Both the position numbers and the translations under genes were made by a program. Of a stretch of DNA of 64,000 bases, positions 9,552 to 20,929 are shown in pieces. The notes beneath the pieces are model-generated. The model was given only the letters and a program-made list of their open reading frames with translations, was not told the origin of the DNA and ran no database searches. The first letter of the stretch is position 1. The number at the start of each line of letters is the position of its first letter. Source of the DNA: an uncultured Clostridiaceae bacterium. GTDB lineage: Bacteria > Bacillota > Clostridia > TANB77 > CAG-508. The stretch covers positions 62,001 through 126,000 of the forward strand of contig CAMPYH010000003.1 in the NCBI GenBank assembly GCA_946998225.1, in the 5' to 3' direction.

Positions 9552-11120
9552 ATGGCAATAGGAGTTACACCAAATAACAATAATGCAAACTATATGTATA
9601 AGCAAAATAACTTTAAGTATGTACTACTTAGTATTTTGTTCATTTTTGCATGTTTTGTAATATATCTTTTGTCTTTAAACTTGTTTAAACCAAAAGAAAT
9701 AATATCTGAAAACATTAGTATTGAAAATATAAATGTTTCTGGAAAAACAAAAGATGAAGCAATAAATATTTTAAACTCCTCTTTTGCATATTTAAAAACA
9801 GATGATGCTGAATTCAAAATAGCTGAAACAAAATTTAAATTAAATGCTGAAGAATTAGACTATAACCTAGATATATTAGATGCAGCCGAAAAAGCATATG
9901 ATATAAGCAAAAAAAATAGATTTAAAAAATTTAAAGAACCATTAAATATACCTATTGAATCATCATATAATATAGCTCTTATGGATCTTTATTTAGATAA
10001 AATATTAAAACTTATACCAAATGATTCAAATCGTGAAGATTTAATTAAAATAGAAGATAATAATTTAATAATATATAAAGGTAATGCACCTTTAAAAATA
10101 ACTAAAGAAGAACTAAAAAATATAATTTTAAAAAAGTTTAAATCCACAAACTTTAAACAAGTAGAAGAAATTCCACTTACATCTTCTAAAAACAAATCTA
10201 TAGATCTAGATAAAATATATAAAGATATTGAAAAAGATCCAAAAGATGCATATATAGATGAAAATGGTCAGATAGTTAAAGAAGTTATAGGATATAAGCT
10301 TAAACTTACAAAACAAGAAGCGCAAAAGCTATATAATGAATCTACAGATAAATGTATAATCCCTATAGAAACAACTGCTCCAAAACTTACATCAAAGGAT
10401 TTAAATAAAAATATTTTTCCAGATAAACTTTCTGAATATTATTTAAAAACGCCTAAAATATATACAAGTCTACCTGCAAAAGCTCAAAATATTTCAGGAA
10501 TAATAGTTAAAAACAATACAATCTTTTCCTATGATAAATACCAAAACAATAAATCTGAAGTAGACTCATTTATAGCTACAGGAATATATAACTGTGCTAT
10601 GCTTCTTAATTTAGATATTTTAGAAATGCATAAACATGAAGTACTTCCAAATTTTCTAGAAAACGGTCTTGATGTAGATGTTACTAGCAAAAACTTTTCA
10701 TTTAGAAATAACTTAAATAGCCCAATACAAATAAATATAATTCCAGATAACAGTGGCGCTCTATTTCAAATATTTGGGATAAAAAAAGGTGTTAAAACAG
10801 ATGTAAAACTTACATCTTTAATAAAAGAAAACATACCATTTGAAAGTGAAACTAGAAAGAATTTTGCCTTCCATATAGGATATTCAAATATAGTTCAAAA
10901 AGGAAAAAATCAAAAAACAATAGAAGTATATAAGGAAATACTTATTAACAACAAATCTGCCGGTAAACACCTTATAGGAACATATAAATATAAAAAGCAA
11001 AATGAAATAAAAGAAATAGGAGCTAAACCAAGTTCTTTTAATCCAAACAATAGTAACGGCGGCCATAATAACAATAATGAAAATAAAAATAACAATAATA
11101 ATAACAATAATAATGATTAA
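9552..11120 (+). CDS. divergent VanW-like membrane-anchored protein with Asn-rich tail
   Basis: 522 aa. One N-terminal TM helix (~24-46), then two repeats of the peptidoglycan-binding-4-like kind (NISIENINVSGKTKDEAINIL, ~55-75, is the typical opening). A VanW-like region (~320-430) and an Asn/Gly low-complexity tail end the protein. Compared with the intact VanW protein at 61934-63883 the core motif GGGICQV is missing; the matching place reads IATGIYNCAMLLNLDILEMHKHE. Related surface proteins are thought to act on the cell envelope, but the VanW function is unknown. The RBS GAGG precedes the ATG closely. Divergent from the NrdD-like gene. Confidence 0.65.
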   Translation: MAIGVTPNNNNANYMYKQNNFKYVLLSILFIFACFVIYLLSLNLFKPKEIISENISIENINVSGKTKDEAINILNSSFAYLKTDDAEFKIAETKFKLNAEELDYNLDILDAAEKAYDISKKNRFKKFKEPLNIPIESSYNIALMDLYLDKILKLIPNDSNREDLIKIEDNNLIIYKGNAPLKITKEELKNIILKKFKSTNFKQVEEIPLTSSKNKSIDLDKIYKDIEKDPKDAYIDENGQIVKEVIGYKLKLTKQEAQKLYNESTDKCIIPIETTAPKLTSKDLNKNIFPDKLSEYYLKTPKIYTSLPAKAQNISGIIVKNNTIFSYDKYQNNKSEVDSFIATGIYNCAMLLNLDILEMHKHEVLPNFLENGLDVDVTSKNFSFRNNLNSPIQINIIPDNSGALFQIFGIKKGVKTDVKLTSLIKENIPFESETRKNFAFHIGYSNIVQKGKNQKTIEVYKEILINNKSAGKHLIGTYKYKKQNEIKEIGAKPSSFNPNNSNGGHNNNNENKNNNNNNNNND

Positions 11121-11130
11121 TATATAAATA

Positions 11131-11160
11131 AAAAACAAAGTACAAAAGTACTTTGTTTTT
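11131..11160. terminator. bidirectional terminator between converging genes
   Basis: A 13-bp perfect stem (11131-11143 with 11148-11160) with an AAAA loop and A/T-runs on both sides. It can end the VanW-like gene (plus) and the M23/secDF-like operon (minus). Confidence 0.8.
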
Positions 11161-11225
11161 TTATTATTCTTTCTCTATAAAAGATTTATTTTTTTCTATT
11201 TATCTTTTTCTTATTTAGCTGTTTC

Positions 11226-11528
11226 TTATTTGGCTGTTTCTTTTTCTATCTTTGATTTATTCTCTATTATCTTATCTATAAGTTGGTTTTGTTTAGCTCT
11301 TTCTTTTTCAACATTTTGTATGTTTTTTTCTATATTTTTCTTAATTTCACTTTTGTTTACAATTATTGGTATAACAAATAATAACATAAGTATTATATAA
11401 CCAATTATAGCAAATATTGACAGCCTTTTTATTGATTTATCATCCAGTTCTCTTTTCCATTCATTTAATGGATTTTCTTTTTTATATTCTATTTCTTTTT
11501 GAAGTAATGATTCGTTTTTTTCTTCCAT
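11226..11528 (-). CDS. small single-pass membrane protein with charged ends, unknown function
   Basis: 100 aa. Lys/Glu-rich N-terminal ~45 residues, one TM helix (FAIIGYIILMLLFVIPIIV, ~44-62), then a coiled-coil-like C-terminus. The topology resembles FtsL/DivIC-type proteins, but no family motif is clear. It lies 8 bp after the M23 peptidase gene, so it may be an envelope partner of it. Not recognised. Confidence 0.55.
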   Translation of the reverse strand: MEEKNESLLQKEIEYKKENPLNEWKRELDDKSIKRLSIFAIIGYIILMLLFVIPIIVNKSEIKKNIEKNIQNVEKERAKQNQLIDKIIENKSKIEKETAK

Positions 11529-11536
11529 TTTTACTC

Positions 11537-12622
11537 CTAATAAACTGGTACATAAGGTAATGGATTTATCGTTTTTCCATTTATTCTTATTTCAAAGTGT
11601 ACGTGGTTACCTGTTGAATTACCTGTAGATCCTACTCTACCTATGTATTGTCCTTTAGATACAGTCTGACCTACTGAAGCACCTATTTTACTCATATGTG
11701 CGTAATATGTTGTTATACCATTTCCGTGATCTACAACAACTAAATTACCATAACCACGTCTATAACTTGCACTTATTACTACACCAGGTGCTGATGCATA
11801 AATAGGTGGTGTTTTACCTCTTGTTGCAAAGTCTACACCTGTATGGAATGCTGATCCATATGCTGCACTATATCCATAAATTGCTGAAATATAATATACT
11901 CCCGCATCTAGTGGATGTCTAAAGTTTAGGCTTTTAACTAAGCCTATATTTCCAGATCCTACTGATGCTGCAAGCATAGCTTGATATCTTTCATTTGCTC
12001 TTCTTCTTTCAGATGCAAGTCTTTGTAATCTTTTTTGTCTTTCCTCTTCTTCTTTTAATTTAGCTGCTTTAACTGCATTTACTTCATTTGCTACTGCTAA
12101 TTTTATTTCATTTTCAGAAGAATATTTGATATCTTCACCTTTTTTCTTGTCTTGCTTATACTCAGCTTCTTTATATGTTATTTCATTATATCCCAGTTCT
12201 TTTTTTAATGATTCAATTATTTCGATTGCTTCTTTTTTATTTGACATGCTACCAATTTTTTTGTTATTTACAAAAACTTCATAGCTTGTACAAGTTTTCT
12301 CCATGCTATCTTGAATATTATTTATTACAGATCTTTCCTCAGTTTCTATTTTGTCTCTATTTGCAAGTTTTAATTTGTATTCTGGTTTTTCATTAAGTGT
12401 TGCTTCTTTTATATTTCCCTGAGGTGATTCAATTATTGATTGAATTTTACTGTCTATCTCGTTTTTACTGCTAACAAGACCTATACTCTCTCCTCTAAAC
12501 TTAACCGAATAGACGGGTTTGTATTTACTTAATGTTACTAAACTAATAAACATTACAGGAAATACTATAACCAGTATAAATCTGATAGCTTTTCTGGAAT
12601 AATATTTTACTTTCTTTTTCAA
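11537..12622 (-). CDS. membrane-anchored M23 (LytM-type) metallopeptidase
   Basis: 361 aa. N-terminal TM (~12-30), a Lys/Glu-rich coiled-coil stalk (to ~215), and a C-terminal M23 domain. The zinc ligands are visible: HTGVD (first His and Asp), YYAHMSK and HVHFE. M23 enzymes cut peptide cross-links in peptidoglycan; with complete ligands this one should be active or at least zinc-binding. The stalk carries a G5/LysM-free region with a short VNNKKIG-type repeat. Last large gene of the operon that starts with the SecD-like gene. Confidence 0.9.
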   Translation of the reverse strand: MKKKVKYYSRKAIRFILVIVFPVMFISLVTLSKYKPVYSVKFRGESIGLVSSKNEIDSKIQSIIESPQGNIKEATLNEKPEYKLKLANRDKIETEERSVINNIQDSMEKTCTSYEVFVNNKKIGSMSNKKEAIEIIESLKKELGYNEITYKEAEYKQDKKKGEDIKYSSENEIKLAVANEVNAVKAAKLKEEEERQKRLQRLASERRRANERYQAMLAASVGSGNIGLVKSLNFRHPLDAGVYYISAIYGYSAAYGSAFHTGVDFATRGKTPPIYASAPGVVISASYRRGYGNLVVVDHGNGITTYYAHMSKIGASVGQTVSKGQYIGRVGSTGNSTGNHVHFEIRINGKTINPLPYVPVY

Positions 12623-12667
12623 AACATCTCCTTTAACTTCTCTATTATACCTTATATATACTGTTTT

Positions 12668-14959
12668 TTAAAGTTTTTTGAATAATCTTGATCCTTTTGT
12701 CTTAAGAATATATGTTGAAATAGCTGTAAATGCAAATATTACTGCTGTTAAAATATATGCATAATGTTCTGCTTTCATCTTATGTTTTCCTACAAGAACT
12801 ACTGCTCCTATTATTCCTATAGCTATAATTATTATTTTAGCTATAAACATAAAAAATACTCTTGGTCCACCTTTTACTAATCCATTAATATCTTTCCACT
12901 CAAAATTAGGTTTATATAAATCTAAAATGATTTCTAAATTATTAATTCCTATAGCAAATACTATTGTTGTAATTATTCCTAAAAGTACATATATATCTTT
13001 AAATAATCCTAATCCTAAAATTAAATCTGGAATTAATATATATATTAAAGTTGCTATAGACACTGTTAATATTCCAGGAATTTCTTTATACATTATTTGT
13101 TTAGAAATATCTACTGGTATTGTTTTTAAATATTGTATTTCATTTTTATCTTTGGATACCATAAATATAGATATTGATGTTGAGTAAATTAAAAATACTC
13201 CTATAACAATTGGCATAAAATATTTAACTGAATTAGGCATTTCTTTAATGTTTATACTTTTTCTTGCTTTCATTATTAATAATTTTGCAAATTCAAAAAT
13301 ATTATCACTCTCTATTAAATCTTTAGTATCTTGGTATGCAGTTAATAAACCTGATGGCATTTCGTGTTTTGCATATTTTTTAATATCTTCATCTTTTAAT
13401 TGTTCTGCTTTTTCTTCTTCAGTAATATAATTTATTTTTCCTTCTTTTTGCTTTTCTTTTAAATCATTAAATATTTTTTCTTCATTTTTATCTAAATCAG
13501 CAAAAGAATATTCACCTATTATTGTAAAGTCATCTGCATCTTCTTTAGTTTGACTTTCAATTTGTTTTTTAGCTATTTCTAATTGTTTTTTCTCTTCTTC
13601 ATTCTCTGCTTTTTGGATTTTATTATTTAACATTTCTAAAGCTATATTAAGTTTAGCTTTATCATCACTTGCTTTTCTTTTTCTTTTTTTCTCTAACTCA
13701 TTATTTGTAACAAATCTATAATTTAAAGTATTTGCAATTTGTTCTTTAAATTCTTTATCATCTTTTGCATCTTTTAATGATTCTACCCGAGATAAATTTA
13801 TATTAGAAATTAAATATATCTTATCTTTTTGGTCTTTAAATATTTTCATTTCAGAAGCACCCATAAAGCACATAATTGCAAGCATAAAAATTGGTAAAAA
13901 TACTGGTACTAATAGAGTATTAAATGCAAGCATAATATTACTCATAAGTGTTGAAAACTCTCTTTTAATGTATGCTTGTTGTGCTGTTCTTACTTTAAAA
14001 TTTTTATACTCTACATTTATTTTTTTATTTTCATTTAAACTATTTTTGTTTTTATTTTCGTCTTCTACATTAACTTTATTTTCTTTTGGTGTTATAAATA
14101 TTTTATTTCTATATTTTGCACCATAGAATCTTCCTATTGTATTTACTAAAACAAAAAATACAAAAATATTTATTCCTAGTACTTTTAAAATATTTATAAA
14201 TACATTATTTCCCATAATTATATTTATAAAAATATTTGGTAAGTACATATACCATTTAGACTCACTTGCTGCTATTAAATTAATAATTACTGAGGCATTA
14301 CCACCCTCTGCATTAAATTTATAGTAAATTAAATAATATATATAAAATACTAAAACTATATTAAAAATATTTGTAATCTTTTCAGATTTATTATTAGTTA
14401 TAATATCTAGAACCTTTTTTATAAAACTAAAAATTGCAAAAAATATTAATGTTGGAAGAACCGGCATTAATAAAAATGCAAAAAATGTTCTTAGATAATA
14501 TCCAATACCCATATTTTGTTTAACACCCAAATATATAATTGGTATTAATAAAAACATAAGTATACCTGAATATGAATAAATAATATTAGATATATTTTTA
14601 GATATATATCTATCCTTAGATTCTATTGGTAGTTTATCTAAATAGCTTTCTGTATGATCTTTATCTTGTGTTGTAATTAAAGCTCTTGTTGCTGAAAGTA
14701 TTATAAATATATATGCAATCATAACAATTATACCTATAAAATATCTTTCAAATCCCATTTCTCCAAGTTTTACTAATTCACCTAGAAAACCTTCAGATAA
14801 TTGGTATCCAATTACTGCACAATATCCTACTAAAAGTATTATAAGGAAATATTTGCCTATTTTTGCCCACTTAGTTTCTTTTTTACTTTTAGTTCCTAGT
14901 TTCGATGTTTTTATATCTACTTTTACAAGATTATATATTCTCTTTAAATAATCCATCAT
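12668..14959 (-). CDS. ABC-type exporter permease, large two-module protein
   Basis: 763 aa polytopic protein with about a dozen hydrophobic segments in two blocks (~35-290 and ~345-375 plus ~585-760). A long charged insert (~385-580) rich in Lys/Glu and predicted coiled coil separates them. It starts one base after the stop of the ATPase gene, so the two form one transporter. The domain layout fits large ABC-2-like permeases of unknown substrate. The insert suggests a sizeable soluble domain. Substrate unknown. Confidence 0.75.
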   Translation of the reverse strand: MMDYLKRIYNLVKVDIKTSKLGTKSKKETKWAKIGKYFLIILLVGYCAVIGYQLSEGFLGELVKLGEMGFERYFIGIIVMIAYIFIILSATRALITTQDKDHTESYLDKLPIESKDRYISKNISNIIYSYSGILMFLLIPIIYLGVKQNMGIGYYLRTFFAFLLMPVLPTLIFFAIFSFIKKVLDIITNNKSEKITNIFNIVLVFYIYYLIYYKFNAEGGNASVIINLIAASESKWYMYLPNIFINIIMGNNVFINILKVLGINIFVFFVLVNTIGRFYGAKYRNKIFITPKENKVNVEDENKNKNSLNENKKINVEYKNFKVRTAQQAYIKREFSTLMSNIMLAFNTLLVPVFLPIFMLAIMCFMGASEMKIFKDQKDKIYLISNINLSRVESLKDAKDDKEFKEQIANTLNYRFVTNNELEKKRKRKASDDKAKLNIALEMLNNKIQKAENEEEKKQLEIAKKQIESQTKEDADDFTIIGEYSFADLDKNEEKIFNDLKEKQKEGKINYITEEEKAEQLKDEDIKKYAKHEMPSGLLTAYQDTKDLIESDNIFEFAKLLIMKARKSINIKEMPNSVKYFMPIVIGVFLIYSTSISIFMVSKDKNEIQYLKTIPVDISKQIMYKEIPGILTVSIATLIYILIPDLILGLGLFKDIYVLLGIITTIVFAIGINNLEIILDLYKPNFEWKDINGLVKGGPRVFFMFIAKIIIIAIGIIGAVVLVGKHKMKAEHYAYILTAVIFAFTAISTYILKTKGSRLFKKL

Positions 14960-15676
14960 CTACACCTCTTTGTTAACTTCTAAGAATATCTTTTCTAGAT
15001 CTTCATTATTATATTTTGCTTTTAATTCTTTTAAAGTTCCTACGAATATAATTTTTCCATCTTTAATAACTGCTATTCTATCACAAAGTTTTTCTACAAC
15101 TTCAAGAACATGGCTTGAGAAAAATACAGTTTTTCCATCTTTTACATGTTCTTTCATCATTTCTTTTAATTTAAATGATGCTTCTGGATCAAGACCTGTC
15201 ATAGGCTCATCTAATATCCACACATTTGGATTATGTAAAAGTGCAGCTATAACTATTACTTTTTGTCTTGTACCATGTGAAAGCGTATTTATTTCATCTT
15301 TTAAATATTTAGTTATTCCAAAAGTTTCTGCTAATTCCTCTATTTTTTCTTTTCTTTCTTGTCCTACACCATATATATCTGCTATAAAATTAAAAAATTC
15401 TATAACTTTAAAATTTAAAAACATATCTGGTGAATCAGGAACTATACCAAATTCTTTTTTACACTCTACTGGTTCTTTATTTATAGATTTATTATTAATT
15501 AATATATCTCCTTCATCCATTTCAAGTGCACCAGTTATCATATTTATTGTAGTTGTTTTACCAGCACCATTTGCACCAATAAAGCCAAAGATTTCTCCAT
15601 CTTTAATTTCTAAATTCATGTTTTCAATTACTGTTTTGTTTCCATATTTTTTTGTAACATTTTTTATTTCTATCAT
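14960..15676 (-). CDS. ABC transporter ATP-binding protein
   Basis: 238 aa. Walker A GANGAGKTT (~37-45), Q-loop, signature-like LSHGTRQK, Walker B VWILDEPMTGLDPEA and switch His (SSHVLEVVEKL). The signature is LSHGT rather than LSGGQ, as in many CcmA/NatA-type export ATPases. Directly abuts the permease gene and follows the SecF-like gene by 12 bp, so all are likely in one transcript. Confidence 0.93.
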   Translation of the reverse strand: MIEIKNVTKKYGNKTVIENMNLEIKDGEIFGFIGANGAGKTTTINMITGALEMDEGDILINNKSINKEPVECKKEFGIVPDSPDMFLNFKVIEFFNFIADIYGVGQERKEKIEELAETFGITKYLKDEINTLSHGTRQKVIVIAALLHNPNVWILDEPMTGLDPEASFKLKEMMKEHVKDGKTVFFSSHVLEVVEKLCDRIAVIKDGKIIFVGTLKELKAKYNNEDLEKIFLEVNKEV

Positions 15677-15688
15677 ATACTACACTCC

Positions 15689-16222
15689 TTAGTTTTCTCT
15701 CTTTGTTTCAGAAAGATTAATTAAATACATTGAACCTGCTGTAATTAAAACAATAACAGTTGTGTAAATTACATATAGCTTCATATTAGCATTTTTAACC
15801 ATCTCTGGATATTTTTGTACATTTTGAACATTTACTAAAAGTTCTTTATCTTTGTACTCATTTGTTAGTTTTTCTTTAATTTGATCTTTTTCTTTTTCAG
15901 TAATTTCTTTCGCTTTTACTCTAAATTCATTTCCAAATATATTTAAATCTTCTATAGCTGGATTTTTATCTTCTGGAATTATTCCTTTTATTTTAGACAT
16001 AATTTCATCTTTTGAGAAAGAAACCATATCTCCTTGTGTTATCATTGGAGCTTCACCTTCTTTTTTAGGTTTCATTTTTTTATTAATTGAGATATTTACT
16101 CCATCAAAAGCTTCTTTTGTATATTTCTTTTCTATTTGAGTTCTAATTACAGTCATCATAACAATTAATGATACAATAATAACTATTTGAACTATAATTC
16201 TTCTAATATTTTTATTTTTCAT
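15689..16222 (-). CDS. two-TM extracytoplasmic protein, possible SecF remnant
   Basis: 177 aa with an N-terminal TM (~8-27), an extracytoplasmic domain (~35-148) and a C-terminal TM (~148-167). It directly follows a SecD-like gene. The soluble part (EEKDQ/IKEKL..., GNEFRVKAKEI) is placed like the SecF periplasmic domain, but the six-TM export core is absent. A shortened SecF is my inference from position and topology; no family signature is visible. It could equally be a lineage-specific accessory of the ABC transporter downstream. Confidence 0.5.
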   Translation of the reverse strand: MKNKNIRRIIVQIVIIVSLIVMMTVIRTQIEKKYTKEAFDGVNISINKKMKPKKEGEAPMITQGDMVSFSKDEIMSKIKGIIPEDKNPAIEDLNIFGNEFRVKAKEITEKEKDQIKEKLTNEYKDKELLVNVQNVQKYPEMVKNANMKLYVIYTTVIVLITAGSMYLINLSETKREN

Positions 16223-16242
16223 CTTATCTTCCTTTTCTAACT

Positions 16243-17742
16243 TTAATCTCTAATTAAATTCTTAGTAATTAATGAATTGTATATTAATTTAGTTATTATA
16301 CCTAAAGATACAATCATACCAAAACTTGCAAGTTCTATATGTACTGAAAATGTAAGTATTATAGCTATTATAATAACAGAAATCATTTCCTTATATTGTT
16401 TAATATATACCTTTGCAAAATCTACATTATCTTTTCCATTATCTTGAAGCTCTACATTTAATAAAACTAAGAAAATATATTCAAGAATATATACAAGTAT
16501 TATTCCTACAATTGATGCTATAGTAACATCTATATTTGAATATCTAAGGATTATAAGCATTACTGCTAAATATCCTGCAAGTGCTAGTGCTGATAAAACT
16601 CCTTTTAAACCGAAGAATATAATTAGTGAAGCTGCAAGAATTATAAATACTCCAACTACTACTATAAGTAAAACTTGAGCTTTTTTAACATCTACTCTTC
16701 CTTCAATTAATTTTTCAGATAAAATATCATATTCAAGTGGTTTTTCAGCTACTTTTAGTGATGATTTCATTCCTTCAATTTCGCTTATATATTTTTCATA
16801 ATTTTCAGAATTTCTATCCACTTTACCAACAGCCATTTGTATTAAACCATTTTCTATTGGTGCACCAACTGGTCCTTTTTGCATTACTTCACCAGATATT
16901 TTAACAACTAATTCTGGTGCTTTCTTTTCTTTAAAGTCTTTTCCTTTTTCCTTTTTTAGTTTTTCATTTTCTTCTTTTACTTTTTTATACATATCTGAAT
17001 ATTTTGTTGTTACTTGTTTAAACTTTTCTTTACCTTCATTATTTAATTCAAGTTGTATAACTAAACCAAATCTTTGATCTTCTATTAATTTAAAGTTTTT
17101 TAAATCTTTATTAGTAAGATATGGTCTATCTGTTAGGCTATCCGCTACTTCAAACTTACCATTTTGTGTAAGTGCTCTTCTTATTATATTTATATCTTTA
17201 GCTGCATTTTGAGGAACTTCAAATATGAATTTACCTGTTTTTAAATCTTCTCTTATATTATAGCTTGTTATTCTTTGATCAGCTAAAATTGCAACTATCT
17301 TATTTCTTGTTGCTCTAAATTCATTTTCATTTAATTTATCTGCTTCATTATATCTTACTGCTCTTTTTTCAATCTTGTATTCATTTACTTTATCATCTCC
17401 AGATAAAGCTTTGATTTCATCTAAATTAGGTTCTTTTTTAGCTTCCACCTCTAGCTTTTTATCCTTTTTCTCATAACTTGGTACTTCTCTTACTAAATTA
17501 CCATCTTTATCTACAAATACATATTCATCTCTTGCAGATCTATTAGGTTCTATTTGTATTTCATAATATTTATCAAAATCATTTGCAAATTTATAGTCTC
17601 TAATTATATTTACTGACTTTCCATCTTTTTCTCTATAAATTCCTATAAAAGATAAAACACATAAAAATACTATAGCAAGTATTATTAGTGCAACCCTTAT
17701 AACTTTCTTTATATTTAAATTTTTCTTTTCTTTTCTTCCCAT
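16243..17742 (-). CDS. divergent SecD-like membrane protein
   Basis: 499 aa. N-terminal TM (~14-31), a large extracytoplasmic region with the P1-like stretch (EFRATRNKIVAILADQRI, LVIQLELNNEGKEKFKQVT), then five or six TM helices (~352-490). The order and the QLELNNEGKEKF segment resemble SecD, the RND-type subunit that assists Sec export using the proton gradient. The canonical DGKVISAP loop is only loosely matched (ISGEVMQKGPVGAP). Head of an operon with the SecF-like, ABC and M23 genes. Either the cell's real SecD, strongly diverged, or a paralog. Confidence 0.65.
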   Translation of the reverse strand: MGRKEKKNLNIKKVIRVALIILAIVFLCVLSFIGIYREKDGKSVNIIRDYKFANDFDKYYEIQIEPNRSARDEYVFVDKDGNLVREVPSYEKKDKKLEVEAKKEPNLDEIKALSGDDKVNEYKIEKRAVRYNEADKLNENEFRATRNKIVAILADQRITSYNIREDLKTGKFIFEVPQNAAKDINIIRRALTQNGKFEVADSLTDRPYLTNKDLKNFKLIEDQRFGLVIQLELNNEGKEKFKQVTTKYSDMYKKVKEENEKLKKEKGKDFKEKKAPELVVKISGEVMQKGPVGAPIENGLIQMAVGKVDRNSENYEKYISEIEGMKSSLKVAEKPLEYDILSEKLIEGRVDVKKAQVLLIVVVGVFIILAASLIIFFGLKGVLSALALAGYLAVMLIILRYSNIDVTIASIVGIILVYILEYIFLVLLNVELQDNGKDNVDFAKVYIKQYKEMISVIIIAIILTFSVHIELASFGMIVSLGIITKLIYNSLITKNLIRD

Positions 17743-17807
17743 TTTATCCTCTTCTTAATTTTTGATCTTAATTTAATTTAATTTTATTTTTATCTTTTGT
17801 TTAGAAT

Positions 17808-19637
17808 TTATTCTTTTTCCATATTCTCATTAGTATGGTTTTCTGGTTGTTCTGTTTGCTCTTTACTTTCTTTTTCTTGCTCTTTTCTTAATTTTTCTCT
17901 TTCTTTTCTCTTTTCTTCTTCATAGTCTATTATATCTACTTTTTCTCTTGAAACAGTTCTTTTAATTCTACCTTCAGAAGTTTTTACAAACTCTTCTTGT
18001 AAATTTCCTACTTCAGCAAAATATTGTACATTTCCATCTGTCTCTTTTTTATATATTCTCTCTGCAACTGCAGGATATATAAATTCATCTGTTCTATTAT
18101 CTTTAGAAAAATCTGCACGAATTATTCCATATCTTCCTACATTTATTCTTTCTGTAGGATCATAAACTTCAACTATAACTCCTGCATCTTGGTATCCATC
18201 TGGAATATATAAAAGGTCTTCTGCACCATCTATAATATTATTTTTATTTGTTGTAATTCCTAATTGTTTTATTTTTCTTACATCAGTTATTTTTAATCTT
18301 GATTGATTTATTTTTAATTGTCTTGCAAGTTCCATTTTAGAACTTGGAATTTCTATTTGTCCCAAATCATTTGGTTCTACATATGTTGGAACTTTATATC
18401 CTATTCCAGTAAAGTTTAAATCTGTTTGAGCAGATCCGTCTTTTAAAACTAATCTCCACACTTCACCTTTTGATGTTGTGTTTTGCATTACAGGAATAAA
18501 TTTATCCATTATAATTTTATTATCTTTGTTTAATCTATTTTCTGCTTCTTTATCATCTTTTCTAACAGCTTCTCTTTTTTTGTCTTTATTTTCAATAAGA
18601 CCTATTTGATTATATTCAATAGGAACTATTACCTTACCTTGATTATTTATAATGCCATATTTACCTTTCTTTTGTGCTAGATATAATCCTTCATCTTTAA
18701 AGTAAATATCTAATGCATCATAATCTCCAGCTTTAATTATATCTTCATTATTTTTCAGACTCTTAAGACCAAGTTTTTTATCTTGTGTTGTAAAATATAT
18801 GTTTTCTTCTGCTTGTATATATCTTATTTCTTCATATTGCATACCAATTATGTTTTCTATCATATTAGTTGAAACATCTCTTTTGTATACACCTACTGCA
18901 TCATTACTTTTTGAAGCAATAAAATAATTATCTATTATACTTTTTCTGTTTTGGTAAAGTGGGCTTAAACTTAAATCATTAGTTTTTAAGAATCTAGCTA
19001 TTTTCTTTTCAAGCTCATCTATTGAGTATATTCTTAATTCAGGTCCTTTTTGTACTATCTTAGAATTAAGGACATATTTTAAATCATCAAAAGAAATAAA
19101 AACTCTAGCTCCTTCTTTAATAACAGGATTTTTTAAATTAAATTCCTCTTCAGATATTATTGCATTATCTATTGCTTTTTTATCTCTAGGTTTTGGTTTC
19201 TTTTCTCCACTTTTTTCTTCACTTTCAGTAAGTTTTACTTTTCCTGTAACTTTGTCTACTAATCTGTCTTGAAAATCTGGAATTATTGTTTTATACATTT
19301 TTTTAGTATTGTTTGTAAACTGCATAACCTCATATGGAGTTTCTATATAAAAGCTATCTTTACTTTCATATGTTTCTCCATATACACCATTATTTATATT
19401 AAACATATTAAGCGAATTAAAAAGTAAACTTACATCCATATATTTAATTTTATTTTTTATTACAAATGTTTTTTCTCCATTTTTAATTTCAACATTGTCT
19501 AATATTAATTTTTCTCTTTGTGAATTGATGAAAAATAATACTAAATATGCAAGTATAACTATTACTAAAATAATAGAATTTGCTATTAACGCTTTCTTTG
19601 CTACTTTTTTATATTTTTCAAGCTTTTTTTCATTCAT
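17808..19637 (-). CDS. membrane-anchored WG-repeat protein
   Basis: 609 aa. One N-terminal TM (~15-33), then a domain opening NGEKTFVIKNKIKYMDVSLL, reminiscent of copper-amine-oxidase-like surface domains. WG (KWG) repeats are visible as KGKYGIINNQGKVIVPIEYN (~315-335) and GRYGIIRADF (~520). The C-terminus is a Glu/Lys tail. Most of the protein should be outside the membrane. WG-repeat proteins are common in Clostridia, with no fixed function known. Monocistronic or read from the tgt side; a terminator lies between it and tgt. Confidence 0.7.
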   Translation of the reverse strand: MNEKKLEKYKKVAKKALIANSIILVIVILAYLVLFFINSQREKLILDNVEIKNGEKTFVIKNKIKYMDVSLLFNSLNMFNINNGVYGETYESKDSFYIETPYEVMQFTNNTKKMYKTIIPDFQDRLVDKVTGKVKLTESEEKSGEKKPKPRDKKAIDNAIISEEEFNLKNPVIKEGARVFISFDDLKYVLNSKIVQKGPELRIYSIDELEKKIARFLKTNDLSLSPLYQNRKSIIDNYFIASKSNDAVGVYKRDVSTNMIENIIGMQYEEIRYIQAEENIYFTTQDKKLGLKSLKNNEDIIKAGDYDALDIYFKDEGLYLAQKKGKYGIINNQGKVIVPIEYNQIGLIENKDKKREAVRKDDKEAENRLNKDNKIIMDKFIPVMQNTTSKGEVWRLVLKDGSAQTDLNFTGIGYKVPTYVEPNDLGQIEIPSSKMELARQLKINQSRLKITDVRKIKQLGITTNKNNIIDGAEDLLYIPDGYQDAGVIVEVYDPTERINVGRYGIIRADFSKDNRTDEFIYPAVAERIYKKETDGNVQYFAEVGNLQEEFVKTSEGRIKRTVSREKVDIIDYEEEKRKEREKLRKEQEKESKEQTEQPENHTNENMEKE

Positions 19638-19704
19638 ATTTTAACCCTCTTTTGTATAATATATATATTTTAACATGTATATATCTCTCTTTCAATTGGA
19701 AATA

Positions 19705-19731
19705 AAAAAAGAAACAAAAAGTTTCTTTTTT
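19705..19731 (-). terminator. terminator after tgt
   Basis: An 11-bp perfect stem (19705-19715 with 19721-19731) and a T-run on the minus strand, 12 nt beyond the tgt stop codon. Confidence 0.8.
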
Positions 19732-19742
19732 ATTAATAAATA

Positions 19743-20897
<1,155 letters not shown>

Positions 20898-20929
20898 TTA
20901 TTCCTTACTTTTTTCAATTTTATTTATAT

